A stretch of 53,180 bases of DNA from JAZGER01 sp036480335 (GCA_036480335.1 JAZGGH010000122.1:1-53180); one strand, 5' to 3'. Counted from the stretch's first letter, positions 34,816 through 43,696 are shown. Numbers and translations are program-made. The notes: generated by a model from the sequence alone, not told the origin.

Positions 34816-35735
34816 ATACAAGGCCGGTGATTTTTGGCGAAGTCCTGTTTGACTGTTTTGCAGACGGCCATCGAGTGCTCGGTGGTGCACCATTCAATGT
34901 TGCCTGGCATCTGCAAGCCTTTGGTTGTGCGCCACTGTTGGTGAGTCGTCTGGGTTCCGATGATGACGGTCAGGTTATCCGTAAGGCTATGACAGACTGG
35001 GGAATGTCTGAGAAAGGTTTGCAAACTGACAGTGTTCATTCCACTGGTCAAGTTGTTGTGAGCGTACACAACGGTGAGCCAGAATATGACATTGTCGATC
35101 CCAGTGCCTGGGATTTTATTGCCGAAACTGAATTAACCGGATTGAATAAACTGGATGGGCTAAATGAGCAGTCGGTTGAATTGATTTATCATGGCAGTCT
35201 TGCGCTACGGCATGAAACATCGCGACAAGCTTTGAATGTCTTGACACAACAACAGCAGGCACCAATTTTCATGGATGTAAATTTGCGTGATCCCTGGTGG
35301 CAACAGGCACATTTGCTATCGCTAATGGATCAGGCCACCTGGGTGAAGATTAATGAACACGAATTGCAGTTGTTGGTGGAGGGTAATGATGATCATAGCC
35401 GTGCCCGACAATTAATGACAAGGCATAAGCTTTCACTGGTGATTGTCACTCAGGGTTCCCGAGGCGCATTCGCACTAACGGCGGATGGTGAGAGTGCCAG
35501 TGTTTCGCCAGAAACTGTGACCAACGTTGTCGATACTGTCGGTGCGGGAGATGCTTTTGCCAGCGTCTGTATGCTGGCGATCATGCGGCAATGGGATATC
35601 GCTGACATGCTCGACCGGGCGCAACAATTTGCTTCTGTCATGGTGGCCAGGCAGGGAGCAACGGTGAACGATAGCCAGTTATACAAATCTATGCTTGAAG
35701 ACTGGCATTGCGATCAGTTATCGATGCAATTCTGA
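34812..35735 (+). CDS. fruK: PfkB family carbohydrate kinase, probable fructokinase
   Basis: This 307-residue sugar kinase begins VIFGEVLFDCFADGHRVLGGAPFNVAWHL, with the two-glycine sugar-binding site. It ends with the PfkB signature NVVDTVGAGDAFASV, whose Asp is the catalytic base. Family members next to sucrose genes phosphorylate fructose released from sucrose, here probably by the amylosucrase encoded next. Translation is coupled to the phosphatase gene. Other ribokinase-like substrates are possible. Confidence 0.9.
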   Translation: MNTRPVIFGEVLFDCFADGHRVLGGAPFNVAWHLQAFGCAPLLVSRLGSDDDGQVIRKAMTDWGMSEKGLQTDSVHSTGQVVVSVHNGEPEYDIVDPSAWDFIAETELTGLNKLDGLNEQSVELIYHGSLALRHETSRQALNVLTQQQQAPIFMDVNLRDPWWQQAHLLSLMDQATWVKINEHELQLLVEGNDDHSRARQLMTRHKLSLVIVTQGSRGAFALTADGESASVSPETVTNVVDTVGAGDAFASVCMLAIMRQWDIADMLDRAQQFASVMVARQGATVNDSQLYKSMLEDWHCDQLSMQF

Positions 35736-35769
35736 TAGCCAACCTTAAAACCAATAACAAGAATTATCT

Positions 35770-37725
35770 ATGTACGAACAGGTCTCACATTCCTTACTGA
35801 ATGAAATTCTCGATGAGTTGAAAGCAGATAGCCGCAAGCAGAATCTGCGGTATTTCTATACCCGCCTCGGGGCAAATTTTTATGCGATTTACAGCCTGTT
35901 TCATACTCTTTATGGACATCGCCGTGATTTTAAATCGCAGGTAATCCGATTGGTTGAAGTGATGGCAGATCAATATGTCAATCGTTCTGACGAACGTGAA
36001 CAGAAAGACCGTGAACGGGAAGAGGATTACAACTGGTTTCTGAGTCAGGAATGGGTTGGCATGGCATTGTATTCAGATGGCTTCGCTGGCAATTTGAAAG
36101 GCCTGGAAAGCCGACTGCCCTACCTGCAGGAGCTTGGGGTTAACATGGTGCATGTGATGCCGATTCTGGAATGCCCGGAAAAGGCCAGTGATGGCGGCTA
36201 TGCGGTCAGTGATTTTCGCAAGGTGAGTGCGCGGGCAGGGTCACTGGATGATGTTGCTTCGCTTGCCAGTGCCCTGCATAAACGCGGTATGCTGCTGACG
36301 CTGGATGTTGTTGTTAATCATACTTCCAATGAACATGAATGGGCGAAGCGTGCACGTGCAGGAGAAAAAGCCTACCAGGATTATTACTTTGTATTTGAAA
36401 ATCGTGATGTCCCGGATATGTTTGAAGAAACTCTGCCGGAAATCTTTCCACAATCTGCACCCGGTAATTTCACCTGGGATGATGAGATGCAGAAATGGGT
36501 GATGACCGTTTTCAACGATTACCAGTGGGATCTCAATTACAGCAATCCGGCCGTGTTCATCGAAATGATCGATATCATTTTATTCTGGGCCAATCAGGGA
36601 GCGGATATTATTCGCCTCGATGCGGTGGCCTTTTTGTGGAAAAAGATGGGTACCACTTCGCAGAATGAAAGAGAGGCTCATCTGGTTTTGCAGTTGATGA
36701 AGGACTGTTGCCAGGTTGTTGCTCCCGGTGTTTTGTTTATTGCCGAAGCCATTGTCGCACCCACGGAAATTGCTCGTTATTTCGGCGAAGATGCAGTGAT
36801 TGCCAAGGAGTGCGAGATTGCCTATAACGCGACGTTAATGGCCTTGTTGTGGGATTCTGTGGCCACGCATAATACCCGTTTGTTGATGCAGGGAATAAAA
36901 AGCCTGCCCGGTAAGCTTGATGGCGCAACCTGGTTAAATTATATCCGTTGCCATGATGATATCGGTTTGGGTTTTGATAATCTCGATATAGAACGCGCTG
37001 GTTATGAGCCTGCCACCCACCGACGTTTCCTGATTGATTATTTTAGCGGTGATTTTGAAGGCTCTGATGCGCGTGGTCAGCGTTTTGGCTACGACCAGAA
37101 AACGGGGGATGCACGTATCTCTGGTACGTTGGCATCACTGGTTGGGCTGGAAGCTGCGCTGGAACAACAGGATCAGGAGAAAATTGATCATGCTGTCGAG
37201 CGAATTTTACTGCTGCATAGCATGATCATGTCTTTTGGCGGTATTCCGTTAATGTATTACGGTGACGAAACCGGCACCCAGAATGACTATGCCTATCTCG
37301 ATGATGAAGACAGGGTAAGTGATAATCGCTGGATGCATCGTCCTGCCCTTGATTGGGAAAAGATGGAAAAACGGCATCAGCAGGGTACAGTGGAGCAACG
37401 TATTTTCGATGGTCTGAAAAAAATGATTGCAGCTCGTAAAACCATTCCGGCATTTTCAGATTTCAATAACCGGCAATTGATCGAAACCGGCAACCCGCAT
37501 TTGCTGGCTTTCTGGCGCACGCATCCGCAACACTTGAATGCTTCTGTGCTGGTTGTAGGTAATTTTGATGTTGCCCCACAATCACTGGATTTGTCGATTC
37601 TGGGGAATCAGGGGCTATTTTTGTATGGCAATGTGCGTGATATCCATAGTGGAGAAATGCCAGCATTGTATAAAGAGCAGCTGGTGATACCTGCCTACCG
37701 GTTTTACTGGTTGACGGAGAAATAG
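35770..37725 (+). CDS. ams: Amylosucrase (GH13)
   Basis: This 651-residue GH13 enzyme splits sucrose into fructose and glucose, building alpha-1,4-glucan with the glucose. The length and the helical N-terminal domain fit amylosucrase rather than sucrose phosphorylase. GH13 regions are intact: DVVVNHTS, GADIIRLDAVAF with nucleophile Asp284, LFIAEAIV with acid/base Glu326, and NYIRCHDDIG. These numbers fall two residues short of those in the Neisseria enzyme (286 and 328). It closes the sucrose cluster, so the cell can both store and recycle sucrose; the fructose freed feeds the kinase encoded before it. Confidence 0.93.
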   Translation: MYEQVSHSLLNEILDELKADSRKQNLRYFYTRLGANFYAIYSLFHTLYGHRRDFKSQVIRLVEVMADQYVNRSDEREQKDREREEDYNWFLSQEWVGMALYSDGFAGNLKGLESRLPYLQELGVNMVHVMPILECPEKASDGGYAVSDFRKVSARAGSLDDVASLASALHKRGMLLTLDVVVNHTSNEHEWAKRARAGEKAYQDYYFVFENRDVPDMFEETLPEIFPQSAPGNFTWDDEMQKWVMTVFNDYQWDLNYSNPAVFIEMIDIILFWANQGADIIRLDAVAFLWKKMGTTSQNEREAHLVLQLMKDCCQVVAPGVLFIAEAIVAPTEIARYFGEDAVIAKECEIAYNATLMALLWDSVATHNTRLLMQGIKSLPGKLDGATWLNYIRCHDDIGLGFDNLDIERAGYEPATHRRFLIDYFSGDFEGSDARGQRFGYDQKTGDARISGTLASLVGLEAALEQQDQEKIDHAVERILLLHSMIMSFGGIPLMYYGDETGTQNDYAYLDDEDRVSDNRWMHRPALDWEKMEKRHQQGTVEQRIFDGLKKMIAARKTIPAFSDFNNRQLIETGNPHLLAFWRTHPQHLNASVLVVGNFDVAPQSLDLSILGNQGLFLYGNVRDIHSGEMPALYKEQLVIPAYRFYWLTEK

Positions 37726-37751
37726 AGGCGCTCGTAGGCTAAACTGTCGGT

Positions 37752-39560
37752 ATGAACCGATATAAAATACTTCTTCTCTCCTGCATAATTCTACTATTTT
37801 CCCAGCCGTTGATTTGCGCAGATAATTCAGCAACGAATCAACTGGCTGGCCACTATTCCCCCTATCTGGCGATGCACGGTCACGATCCGGTTGACTGGAT
37901 GCCCTGGGGTGAAGAAGCCCTGACTAAAGCACGCAAGCAAAATAAACTGATTTTTATTTCTTCGGGGTACTATGCCTGTCACTGGTGCCATGTCATGCAT
38001 CGGGAAAGTTATTCCAGTCAGGATGTGGCAAACATCATTAACGCTAACTATATTGCTATCAAGGTGGATCGTGAAATTAATCCGGTGCTGGATAAACGAT
38101 TGATCAATTTTGTTCAGATCACCACAGGATCAGCCGGTTGGCCATTGAATGTTATCCTGACGCCGGATGGTTATCCGCTGGTGGGCGCTACCTATATTCC
38201 CAAACAGCAGTTACAGACATCATTGCAGCGTATTGCCACGCAATGGAAGAAAAACGCATCCGATTTACAGGGCGAAGCAAAAAGTATGCATGAGCGCCAT
38301 GCAACCCTGATTCGTCGCAGTGATAATAAGGGGCAGAAAAAACATATTGCGGACAATCAGGCGGCATTTGTTCAACAGACAATGCAATTGGCGAATACTT
38401 TACAGGGCGGTTTCAGCGAGGCACAGCAATTTCCTTCTACACCGCAGTTGCTGGCTTTATTACGCCTGAAAAAACGCCCGCAAGCAGTGAATGACTTCCT
38501 GCAACTGACGCTCGATAATATGCAAAATCGCGGTTTGCATGATGTTATTGGTGGTGGGTTTTTCCGTTACACCATGGAGCCTGGCTGGACGCGACCGCAT
38601 TATGAAAAAATGCTTTACACCAATGCACTGTTGCCATTGATCTATCTTGAGGCAAGTCATCAGTTTGCAAATTCGCAGTATCAGAAAACGGCACTTGAGA
38701 CACTCACCTTTTTACAAAATGAAATGCAGGGAGCGGATGGAGGTTTTATCGCCAGTTTGTCCGCAGTTGACGATAAGGGTGTTGAGGGTGGATATTATCT
38801 GTGGTCAGGAGAAGCCCTGAAAAAAATCCTTGATAAGGAAGATTTTCATTTGCTGAGCCTTGCCTGGAATATATCGGAAGACACAGCAGAGCATTTACCC
38901 ATGTTGCAGATGACTCTGGATATGCTTGCAGACAAGTTGAAGCAGGATAAAAACGTATTGCGTAACCGATTGCAGGAAATCAACCAGACCTTAAGGGAAT
39001 ACCGCCAGAAACATCGCGAGATTCCGCGAGATACTAAACAACTGGCAGGCTGGAATGGCCTGGTGCTGGCAGCTTTTGCACGCTTGTCTGTGATTGATCC
39101 ATCACTTAAACCAGCAGGCAGAAAACTGGCTACATTTCTAAGCAGTTTATGGGAGGGTAAACAATTGCGCAGGGCGGCTGCTTCCGGGGCCGCCGGCACG
39201 CTGAATGATTATGCAGCTGTGGGCTGGGGATTGCTGCAGTGGGGTCAGGTCGAAAAGGACAAAGTAGCAATCAAAACCGCAGAAGCATTGATACAAACAG
39301 CCTGGACATCTTTCTACACTGAAAAAGGCTGGCGAGAAAATGAACATGAGCTCTTGCCTGATCCTGTCTATCGGCAACATATTGAAGACAGCTCCTTGCC
39401 CGCTTCTGAGGCGCTATTGGTGGATGCCAGCCTGATGGCGGACAATCCGGCATTTCATCGTCTGGCCAGCCAGTTACTGGCAAAATCGACCCTCGAAGTC
39501 GAAGAGGCGCCGTATTCCTATGCATCACTCATTAGTGTGGCTCAAAAATTGGAGAGATGA
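37752..39560 (+). CDS. DUF255 thioredoxin-domain protein (YyaL/SSP411-like), exported
   Basis: This 602-residue protein has a signal peptide (LLLSCIILLFSQPLICA). Next is the thioredoxin-fold DUF255 domain with the family start HYSPYLAMHGHDPVDWMPWGEEAL and the CHWC site at 76-79 (YYACHWCHVMHRESY). The C-terminal 450 residues form an alpha/alpha-barrel of the N-acylglucosamine 2-epimerase type, with GGFFRYTMEPGWTRPHYEKMLYTNA. Family members are usually cytoplasmic and about 680 residues; this one is exported and somewhat shorter. Function is unsettled. It starts 26 bases after ams and may share its transcript. Confidence 0.87.
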   Translation: MNRYKILLLSCIILLFSQPLICADNSATNQLAGHYSPYLAMHGHDPVDWMPWGEEALTKARKQNKLIFISSGYYACHWCHVMHRESYSSQDVANIINANYIAIKVDREINPVLDKRLINFVQITTGSAGWPLNVILTPDGYPLVGATYIPKQQLQTSLQRIATQWKKNASDLQGEAKSMHERHATLIRRSDNKGQKKHIADNQAAFVQQTMQLANTLQGGFSEAQQFPSTPQLLALLRLKKRPQAVNDFLQLTLDNMQNRGLHDVIGGGFFRYTMEPGWTRPHYEKMLYTNALLPLIYLEASHQFANSQYQKTALETLTFLQNEMQGADGGFIASLSAVDDKGVEGGYYLWSGEALKKILDKEDFHLLSLAWNISEDTAEHLPMLQMTLDMLADKLKQDKNVLRNRLQEINQTLREYRQKHREIPRDTKQLAGWNGLVLAAFARLSVIDPSLKPAGRKLATFLSSLWEGKQLRRAAASGAAGTLNDYAAVGWGLLQWGQVEKDKVAIKTAEALIQTAWTSFYTEKGWRENEHELLPDPVYRQHIEDSSLPASEALLVDASLMADNPAFHRLASQLLAKSTLEVEEAPYSYASLISVAQKLER

Positions 39561-39685
39561 TTTTCTTGCTCCAGGCTTAAATCCAACAGTAATGGAGGGC
39601 TGTAATAACGGGTTTAGTTTTTCTTAAATCTGCAGATAACCCGTATATCTAATATTTATTTGCGAAACTAACGACTGTGTTACTC

Positions 39686-40189
39686 ATGGGATATCTCTAT
39701 CTTTTCAAGGAAATTTTCTTCTCGGCTATCAGTGGCGAATTTGAGGGCCTGATTTCTATCGCCCTGTTTGCCTGTGGTATTGCTGCGCTTGTATCGCTGA
39801 TTAAGCAATTTCGCATGGATAGCTGGCCCTGTGTTGCAGGCGAGCTGCTGCCGTTAGATATCAAGTTGCCTGGCGGTGAGCAATGGCATATTGTCGAGTC
39901 GGCTACGCAACATTCTCCCGTCAACTTTCATTATAAAATCAATAATTATGACTATACCGGTACACAGGTGTCGCCCTGGTCATTCCTGAGCTTTATGCAG
40001 GCAGAATTCACCTTCGATGAGCTGTCTTCGCAATGTCTGGCGGACAGGCGTCAGCAGGTGGATGTCTATTACAGCCCGAAGCACCCCGAGCGCGCCTATC
40101 TGAAGCGCGGTGGGTTGGTAATGAAAGTCTATACAGCTATTTTTATGTTTATCTGTTTTTGGGCTCCCGTTCCCCTGTTTTTATTCTAG
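39686..40189 (+). CDS. DUF3592 domain membrane protein
   Basis: This is a protein of about 167 residues with one or two N-terminal membrane segments, a soluble domain (DSWPCVAGELL to VDVYYSPKHPERAYLKRG) and a final hydrophobic segment (YTAIFMFICFWAPVPLFLF). The domain order and the YYSPKHPERAYL ending fit DUF3592. Function is unknown. GTG at 39677 is an alternative start. The TAG stop at 40187-40189 lies inside the CTAG that borders the second MITE-like copy, so the element landed exactly at the end of this gene. Confidence 0.75.
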   Translation: MGYLYLFKEIFFSAISGEFEGLISIALFACGIAALVSLIKQFRMDSWPCVAGELLPLDIKLPGGEQWHIVESATQHSPVNFHYKINNYDYTGTQVSPWSFLSFMQAEFTFDELSSQCLADRRQQVDVYYSPKHPERAYLKRGGLVMKVYTAIFMFICFWAPVPLFLF

Positions 40190-40328
40190 CAGGCTGTTGA
40201 AAAACCCTCATGCGGCGCAATCCTGCGTTAAAATCGGCTCAAAATGCTCATGTACTGTGTGTACACTGCGCTTTTTTCGCCAATTTTTGCCTTGTCTTGC
40301 GCTCGTCTGAGACTTTTTCAACAGCCTG
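40190..40328 (+). repeat. MITE-like element, copy B (139 bp core)
   Basis: The core starts CAGGCTGTTGAAAAA and ends TTTTTCAACAGCCTG, perfect 15-base inverted repeats. CTAG precedes it and CTAA follows, suggesting a degenerate 4-base YTAR target duplication. It is in the same orientation as copy A at 18800-18937 and has no coding capacity of its own. Both copies share the interior GCTCATGTACTG and GTGTACAC palindrome. Confidence 0.87.
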
Positions 40329-40416
40329 CTAAGGAGCTATTCAGCTTAGCTGAGCAACGCTATTCTCGGGCTCTTTTGCTAGTATCCGTTTTTTACCCGT
40401 TAGGAATGAATTTCCT

Positions 40417-40692
40417 GTGGATACAGATCCAGAAAAATACACCAAAAAGCACGCACAACTCATCCATTCAGATAATTTGAAAGTCCTGTCACATGTGCAG
40501 CGAACGGATGGTGACTGGATTATCAATACACTGATGGTTGAGGGCTGTGATGCGCCTTTCAGGTACAGACGCAAAAAGGCCTATAAAAAACTGGTCGGCC
40601 AACGTGTCAACCTGACCTACTATCCCATCACCGAGACCGTTGCAGGTTTTGATTTCGAGATCATGAAAGTTGTTCGGGTGCGAATTGCCTGA
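40417..40692 (+). CDS. Small conserved-looking hypothetical protein (91 aa)
   Basis: This is a short, basic, soluble protein that starts with GTG behind TTAGGA. It contains HVQRTDGDWIINTLMVEGCDAPFRYRRKKAYKKLVGQRVNLTYYP in the middle and ends FEIMKVVRVRIA. The pattern of alternating charged and hydrophobic residues suggests a small beta-rich domain. The single GRVNLTYYP-like stretch recalls DUF3592-type sequences, which may link it to the gene at 39686. Function is unknown. Confidence 0.6.
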   Translation: MDTDPEKYTKKHAQLIHSDNLKVLSHVQRTDGDWIINTLMVEGCDAPFRYRRKKAYKKLVGQRVNLTYYPITETVAGFDFEIMKVVRVRIA

Positions 40693-40754
40693 AATAACAG
40701 GCATACAGAAATGTCGGCCATCTTGCTCGAAGCAATACTAATTCTAGTTGCAGG

Positions 40755-40768
40755 CTGATATAAATCAA
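40755..40768 (+). promoter_or_regulatory. Predicted FNR/Anr site, upstream copy (one mismatch)
   Basis: CTGATATAAATCAA matches the FNR consensus TTGAT-N4-ATCAA at all but the first base. It lies 51 bases, centre to centre, before the perfect site at 40806. Confidence 0.6.
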
Positions 40769-40805
40769 ATTTGTCGTGATTCTATACCGGTTGCGAGGCA
40801 GTAAC

Positions 40806-40819
40806 TTGATATAGATCAA
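40806..40819 (+). promoter_or_regulatory. Predicted FNR/Anr site (perfect)
   Basis: TTGATATAGATCAA matches TTGAT-N4-ATCAA at every position. It lies 73 bases before the ompW start. FNR family regulators act at low oxygen, and ompW is a known FNR target in Escherichia coli, so the placement makes sense. Confidence 0.8.
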
Positions 40820-40892
40820 GGTTCGGGTTGACCATTTGTCGCAAAGTTCGTTCCACTAAATATTAATCCCCCCTAATATGAGGAAACGGATA

Positions 40893-41573
40893 ATGATTAA
40901 AAAGACAGTACTTGCGACTGCCATCGCGACATCACTCTTCTCGCTGCCGGTTTTTGCCTACCAGGCCGGTGATTTTATTGCCCGTGTGGGTGCGGCTGGC
41001 GTTTTTCCAACAGGCGATTCTGATAGCCTGGATGTTCTCCCTGATGCGAATGTTGAAGCACAGAGTGCCTGGAGCCTGGGTCTGAGCCTAAGTTATATGG
41101 TTACCGATAATATCGGTGTGGGTATATTGGGTTCCTGGCCTTTCGAGCATGATGTTGATCCCAAGGGGTCAGACCTTAAAGGTCAGACGGGCAGCGATTC
41201 GATTGCTACCACAAAGCATTTGCCTCCTACTGTCACAGCGCAGTGGCATTTCCCTACGGGCAGCAATATTCATCCATACGTGGGTCTGGGCTTTAACTAC
41301 ACTTACTTTTTTGATGAAGATACGGATGGTGCATTGAGTGCTGCAGATATCGATATTGAGGATTCCTTTGGTCTGGCGCTAGAAGCAGGCCTTGATGTTG
41401 AGGTGCAGGATGGCTGGGTGGTCAGTGGTCAAGTCTGGTATATCAGCATCGAACCAGAGGCTAAAGTGACCGGCTCCGTAGATTTGCCCGTCGGCACAGT
41501 AGTTCTTGACGAAAAAATTGACGTAAACATAGATCCATGGGTATTCATGGTCAGCATCGGCAAAAAATTCTGA
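40893..41573 (+). CDS. ompW: OmpW family outer-membrane protein
   Basis: This 226-residue protein has a signal peptide (MIKKTVLATAIATSLFSLPVFA) and then the OmpW barrel. It starts YQAGDFIARVGAAGVFP and contains WSLGLSLSYMVTDNIGVGILGSWPFEHD and the family stretch LPPTVTAQWHFP, with HPYVGLGFNYTYFFDE after it. It ends in a C-terminal Phe (MVSIGKKF). OmpW forms an eight-stranded barrel with a narrow hydrophobic channel. ATG at 40893 is preferred over 40878 because AGGA lies eight bases ahead. It has two FNR-type sites upstream, a terminator downstream, and the cbb3 genes next. Confidence 0.92.
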   Translation: MIKKTVLATAIATSLFSLPVFAYQAGDFIARVGAAGVFPTGDSDSLDVLPDANVEAQSAWSLGLSLSYMVTDNIGVGILGSWPFEHDVDPKGSDLKGQTGSDSIATTKHLPPTVTAQWHFPTGSNIHPYVGLGFNYTYFFDEDTDGALSAADIDIEDSFGLALEAGLDVEVQDGWVVSGQVWYISIEPEAKVTGSVDLPVGTVVLDEKIDVNIDPWVFMVSIGKKF

Positions 41574-41589
41574 TTAGTCTGCTTTAAAT

Positions 41590-41628
41590 AAGAGGTGGTT
41601 GGTGTAATACCCAGTCACCTCTTTTTTG
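41590..41628 (+). terminator. Terminator or attenuator between ompW and ccoN
   Basis: AAGAGGTG (41590-41597) pairs with CACCTCTT (41616-41623), with a few extra inner pairs, followed by a run of T. It would end ompW transcripts, or let a fraction through to the cco genes that start 31 bases later. Confidence 0.75.
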
Positions 41629-41658
41629 CTATTAACTTAATTCCACAGGAAAAACACT

Positions 41659-43074
41659 ATGGACTCACAGACTACCTATAATTACAAGGTCGTGCGCCAG
41701 TTTACCATTATGACCATTGTCTGGGGCATTATCGGAATGCTGGTTGGTGTCTTTATTGCTGCCGAACTGGTATGGCCTCAGTTGAACATGGATATCCCCT
41801 GGTTGACTTTTAGTCGTTTACGCCCGCTGCATACCAACGCGGTTATTTTTGCCTTTGGTGGTTCGGGATTATTCGCGACCTCTTATTATGTAGTGCAGCG
41901 CACCTGTCAGGTGCGCCTGTTTAGCGATAAACTGGCCGCCTTTACCTTCTGGGGCTGGACACTGGTTATTCTACTGGCTGTGGTGACATTGCCCTTTGGT
42001 ATTACCTCCAGTAAGGAATATGCGGAGCTGGAATGGCCGATTGATATTCTGATTACTATTGTATGGGTGACTTACGCAGTTGTTTTCTTTGGCACCATCA
42101 TGAAACGCAAGGTCAAACATATTTATGTGGCTAACTGGTTTTTTGGTGCGTTTATTTTAACCATTGCAGTTCTGCATCTGGTGAATAGTGCCGCAATACC
42201 CGTCAGCCTGACAAAATCCTATTCAGTGTATCCAGGCACGATTGATGCCATGGTGCAGTGGTGGTATGGACATAATGCAGTAGGTTTTTTCCTCACTGCC
42301 GGTTTTCTGGGCATGATGTATTACTTCATTCCCAAGCAAGCGAATCGTCCAGTGTATTCCTATCGTTTGTCAGTGGTGCATTTCTGGGCGCTGATTTCAA
42401 CTTACATGTGGGCAGGCCCACATCATCTGCATTACACGGCTTTGCCGGTATGGACGCAGTCCCTGGGCGTGGTGTTCTCCCTGATTCTGTTGGCTCCCAG
42501 TTGGGGCGGCATGATCAATGGCATGATGACCCTGTCGGGCGCCTGGCATAAATTACGCGATGACCCAATCCTCAAGTTCCTGATTGTTTCTCTGTCTTTC
42601 TATGGTATGTCAACCTTTGAAGGCCCGATGATGGCCATCAAGACCGTCAACGCCCTTTCACATTATACGGACTGGACTATCGGTCATGTGCATTCAGGTG
42701 CCCTTGGCTGGGTGGCTATGGTGACCATTGGTTCAATCTACTTCCTGATACCCAGGTTGTTTAACCGCGAACAAATGTATTCGATCAAACTCATTGACTG
42801 GCACTTCTGGATGTCGACTATTGGTGTTGTTCTGTATGTGGTCTCCATGTGGATCTCTGGCATTATGCAAGGCCTGATGTGGCGTGCAGTGAACGACGAT
42901 GGCACCCTGACCTACAGTTTCGTAGAGTCTCTGGAAGCCATGTATCCGTTCTACTTTGTGCGTTTCCTCGGTGGCGCGATCTTCCTGAGTGGTATGTTTA
43001 TTATGGCCTATAACGTCATCAAGACGGTTTCTGGCTCAACACCTGCTACCGATACCATTCCACAAACTGCCTGA
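41659..43074 (+). CDS. ccoN: cbb3-type cytochrome c oxidase subunit I
   Basis: This 471-residue catalytic subunit binds haem b and the haem b3-CuB centre and reduces oxygen with high affinity. It has about 12 membrane segments. Histidine-bearing motifs seen are RPLHTNAVIFAFGG, WWYGHNAVGFFLT, the GPHHLHYT pair and TIGHVHSGALGWVA, consistent with the haem and copper ligands of CcoN. It opens the ccoNOQP genes, ten bases before ccoO, and is the standard length for this family. Confidence 0.97.
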   Translation: MDSQTTYNYKVVRQFTIMTIVWGIIGMLVGVFIAAELVWPQLNMDIPWLTFSRLRPLHTNAVIFAFGGSGLFATSYYVVQRTCQVRLFSDKLAAFTFWGWTLVILLAVVTLPFGITSSKEYAELEWPIDILITIVWVTYAVVFFGTIMKRKVKHIYVANWFFGAFILTIAVLHLVNSAAIPVSLTKSYSVYPGTIDAMVQWWYGHNAVGFFLTAGFLGMMYYFIPKQANRPVYSYRLSVVHFWALISTYMWAGPHHLHYTALPVWTQSLGVVFSLILLAPSWGGMINGMMTLSGAWHKLRDDPILKFLIVSLSFYGMSTFEGPMMAIKTVNALSHYTDWTIGHVHSGALGWVAMVTIGSIYFLIPRLFNREQMYSIKLIDWHFWMSTIGVVLYVVSMWISGIMQGLMWRAVNDDGTLTYSFVESLEAMYPFYFVRFLGGAIFLSGMFIMAYNVIKTVSGSTPATDTIPQTA

Positions 43075-43084
43075 GGAGATTGCT

Positions 43085-43693
43085 ATGAGTCATGAAGTCG
43101 TTGAAACGAATATCGGTCTGATGGCCGTTCTTATTTTGATTGTTATCAGTATTGGTGGTCTGGTTGAAATTGTACCGCTGTTTTTTCTGAAAAGTACCAC
43201 AGAGCCGGTTGAAGGTTTAAAACCCTACACGGCATTGCAACTGGAAGGACGAGATGTATATGTGAGTGAAGGTTGTTATCTGTGTCACTCCCAGATGATT
43301 CGTCCGTTCCGTGCTGAGACCGAGCGTTATGGTCATTATTCAGTAGCCGGTGAGTTTGTCTATGATCATCCATTCCAGTGGGGTTCAAAACGTACCGGTC
43401 CTGATTTAGCACGCGTAGGTGGACGCTATAGTGATGACTGGCATCGGGTGCATATGATGAATCCGCGTGATGTTGTACCGGAATCCAATATGCCCGGCTT
43501 TCCGTGGCTGGCTGAGAATATACTTGATGGTAAGTTAACACCGAAAAAGCTGAAAATTATGCGTACTCTGAATGTGCCGTATACGGATGAAGATATTGCT
43601 GGTGCAACAGATGCGGTGAAAGGCAAGTCTGAAATGGATGCGTTGATTGCTTACCTTCAGGTTATGGGTACTGCCATAACCTCCAGGAGGTAA
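43085..43693 (+). CDS. ccoO: cbb3-type cytochrome c oxidase subunit II (mono-haem)
   Basis: This 202-residue membrane-anchored cytochrome c has one N-terminal membrane helix and the single haem motif CYLCH at 64-68 (EGCYLCHSQMIRPFRAETERYG). The later PESNMPGFPWL gives the axial Met. It passes electrons to CcoN. ATG at 43085 follows AGGAG; the same frame is open upstream into ccoN but that is not used. It is nested between ccoN and ccoQ with very short gaps. Confidence 0.97.
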   Translation: MSHEVVETNIGLMAVLILIVISIGGLVEIVPLFFLKSTTEPVEGLKPYTALQLEGRDVYVSEGCYLCHSQMIRPFRAETERYGHYSVAGEFVYDHPFQWGSKRTGPDLARVGGRYSDDWHRVHMMNPRDVVPESNMPGFPWLAENILDGKLTPKKLKIMRTLNVPYTDEDIAGATDAVKGKSEMDALIAYLQVMGTAITSRR

Positions 43694-43696
43694 CCG

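Noticed and set aside
39620..39660. Inverted ACGGGTT/AACCCGT pair after the DUF255 gene
   Set aside because: The loop is long and no T run follows, so it is not a convincing terminator.
40244..40480. 78-codon open frame starting in the repeat element
   Set aside because: It starts inside the MITE-like copy and overlaps the better-supported small gene at 40417 in another frame.
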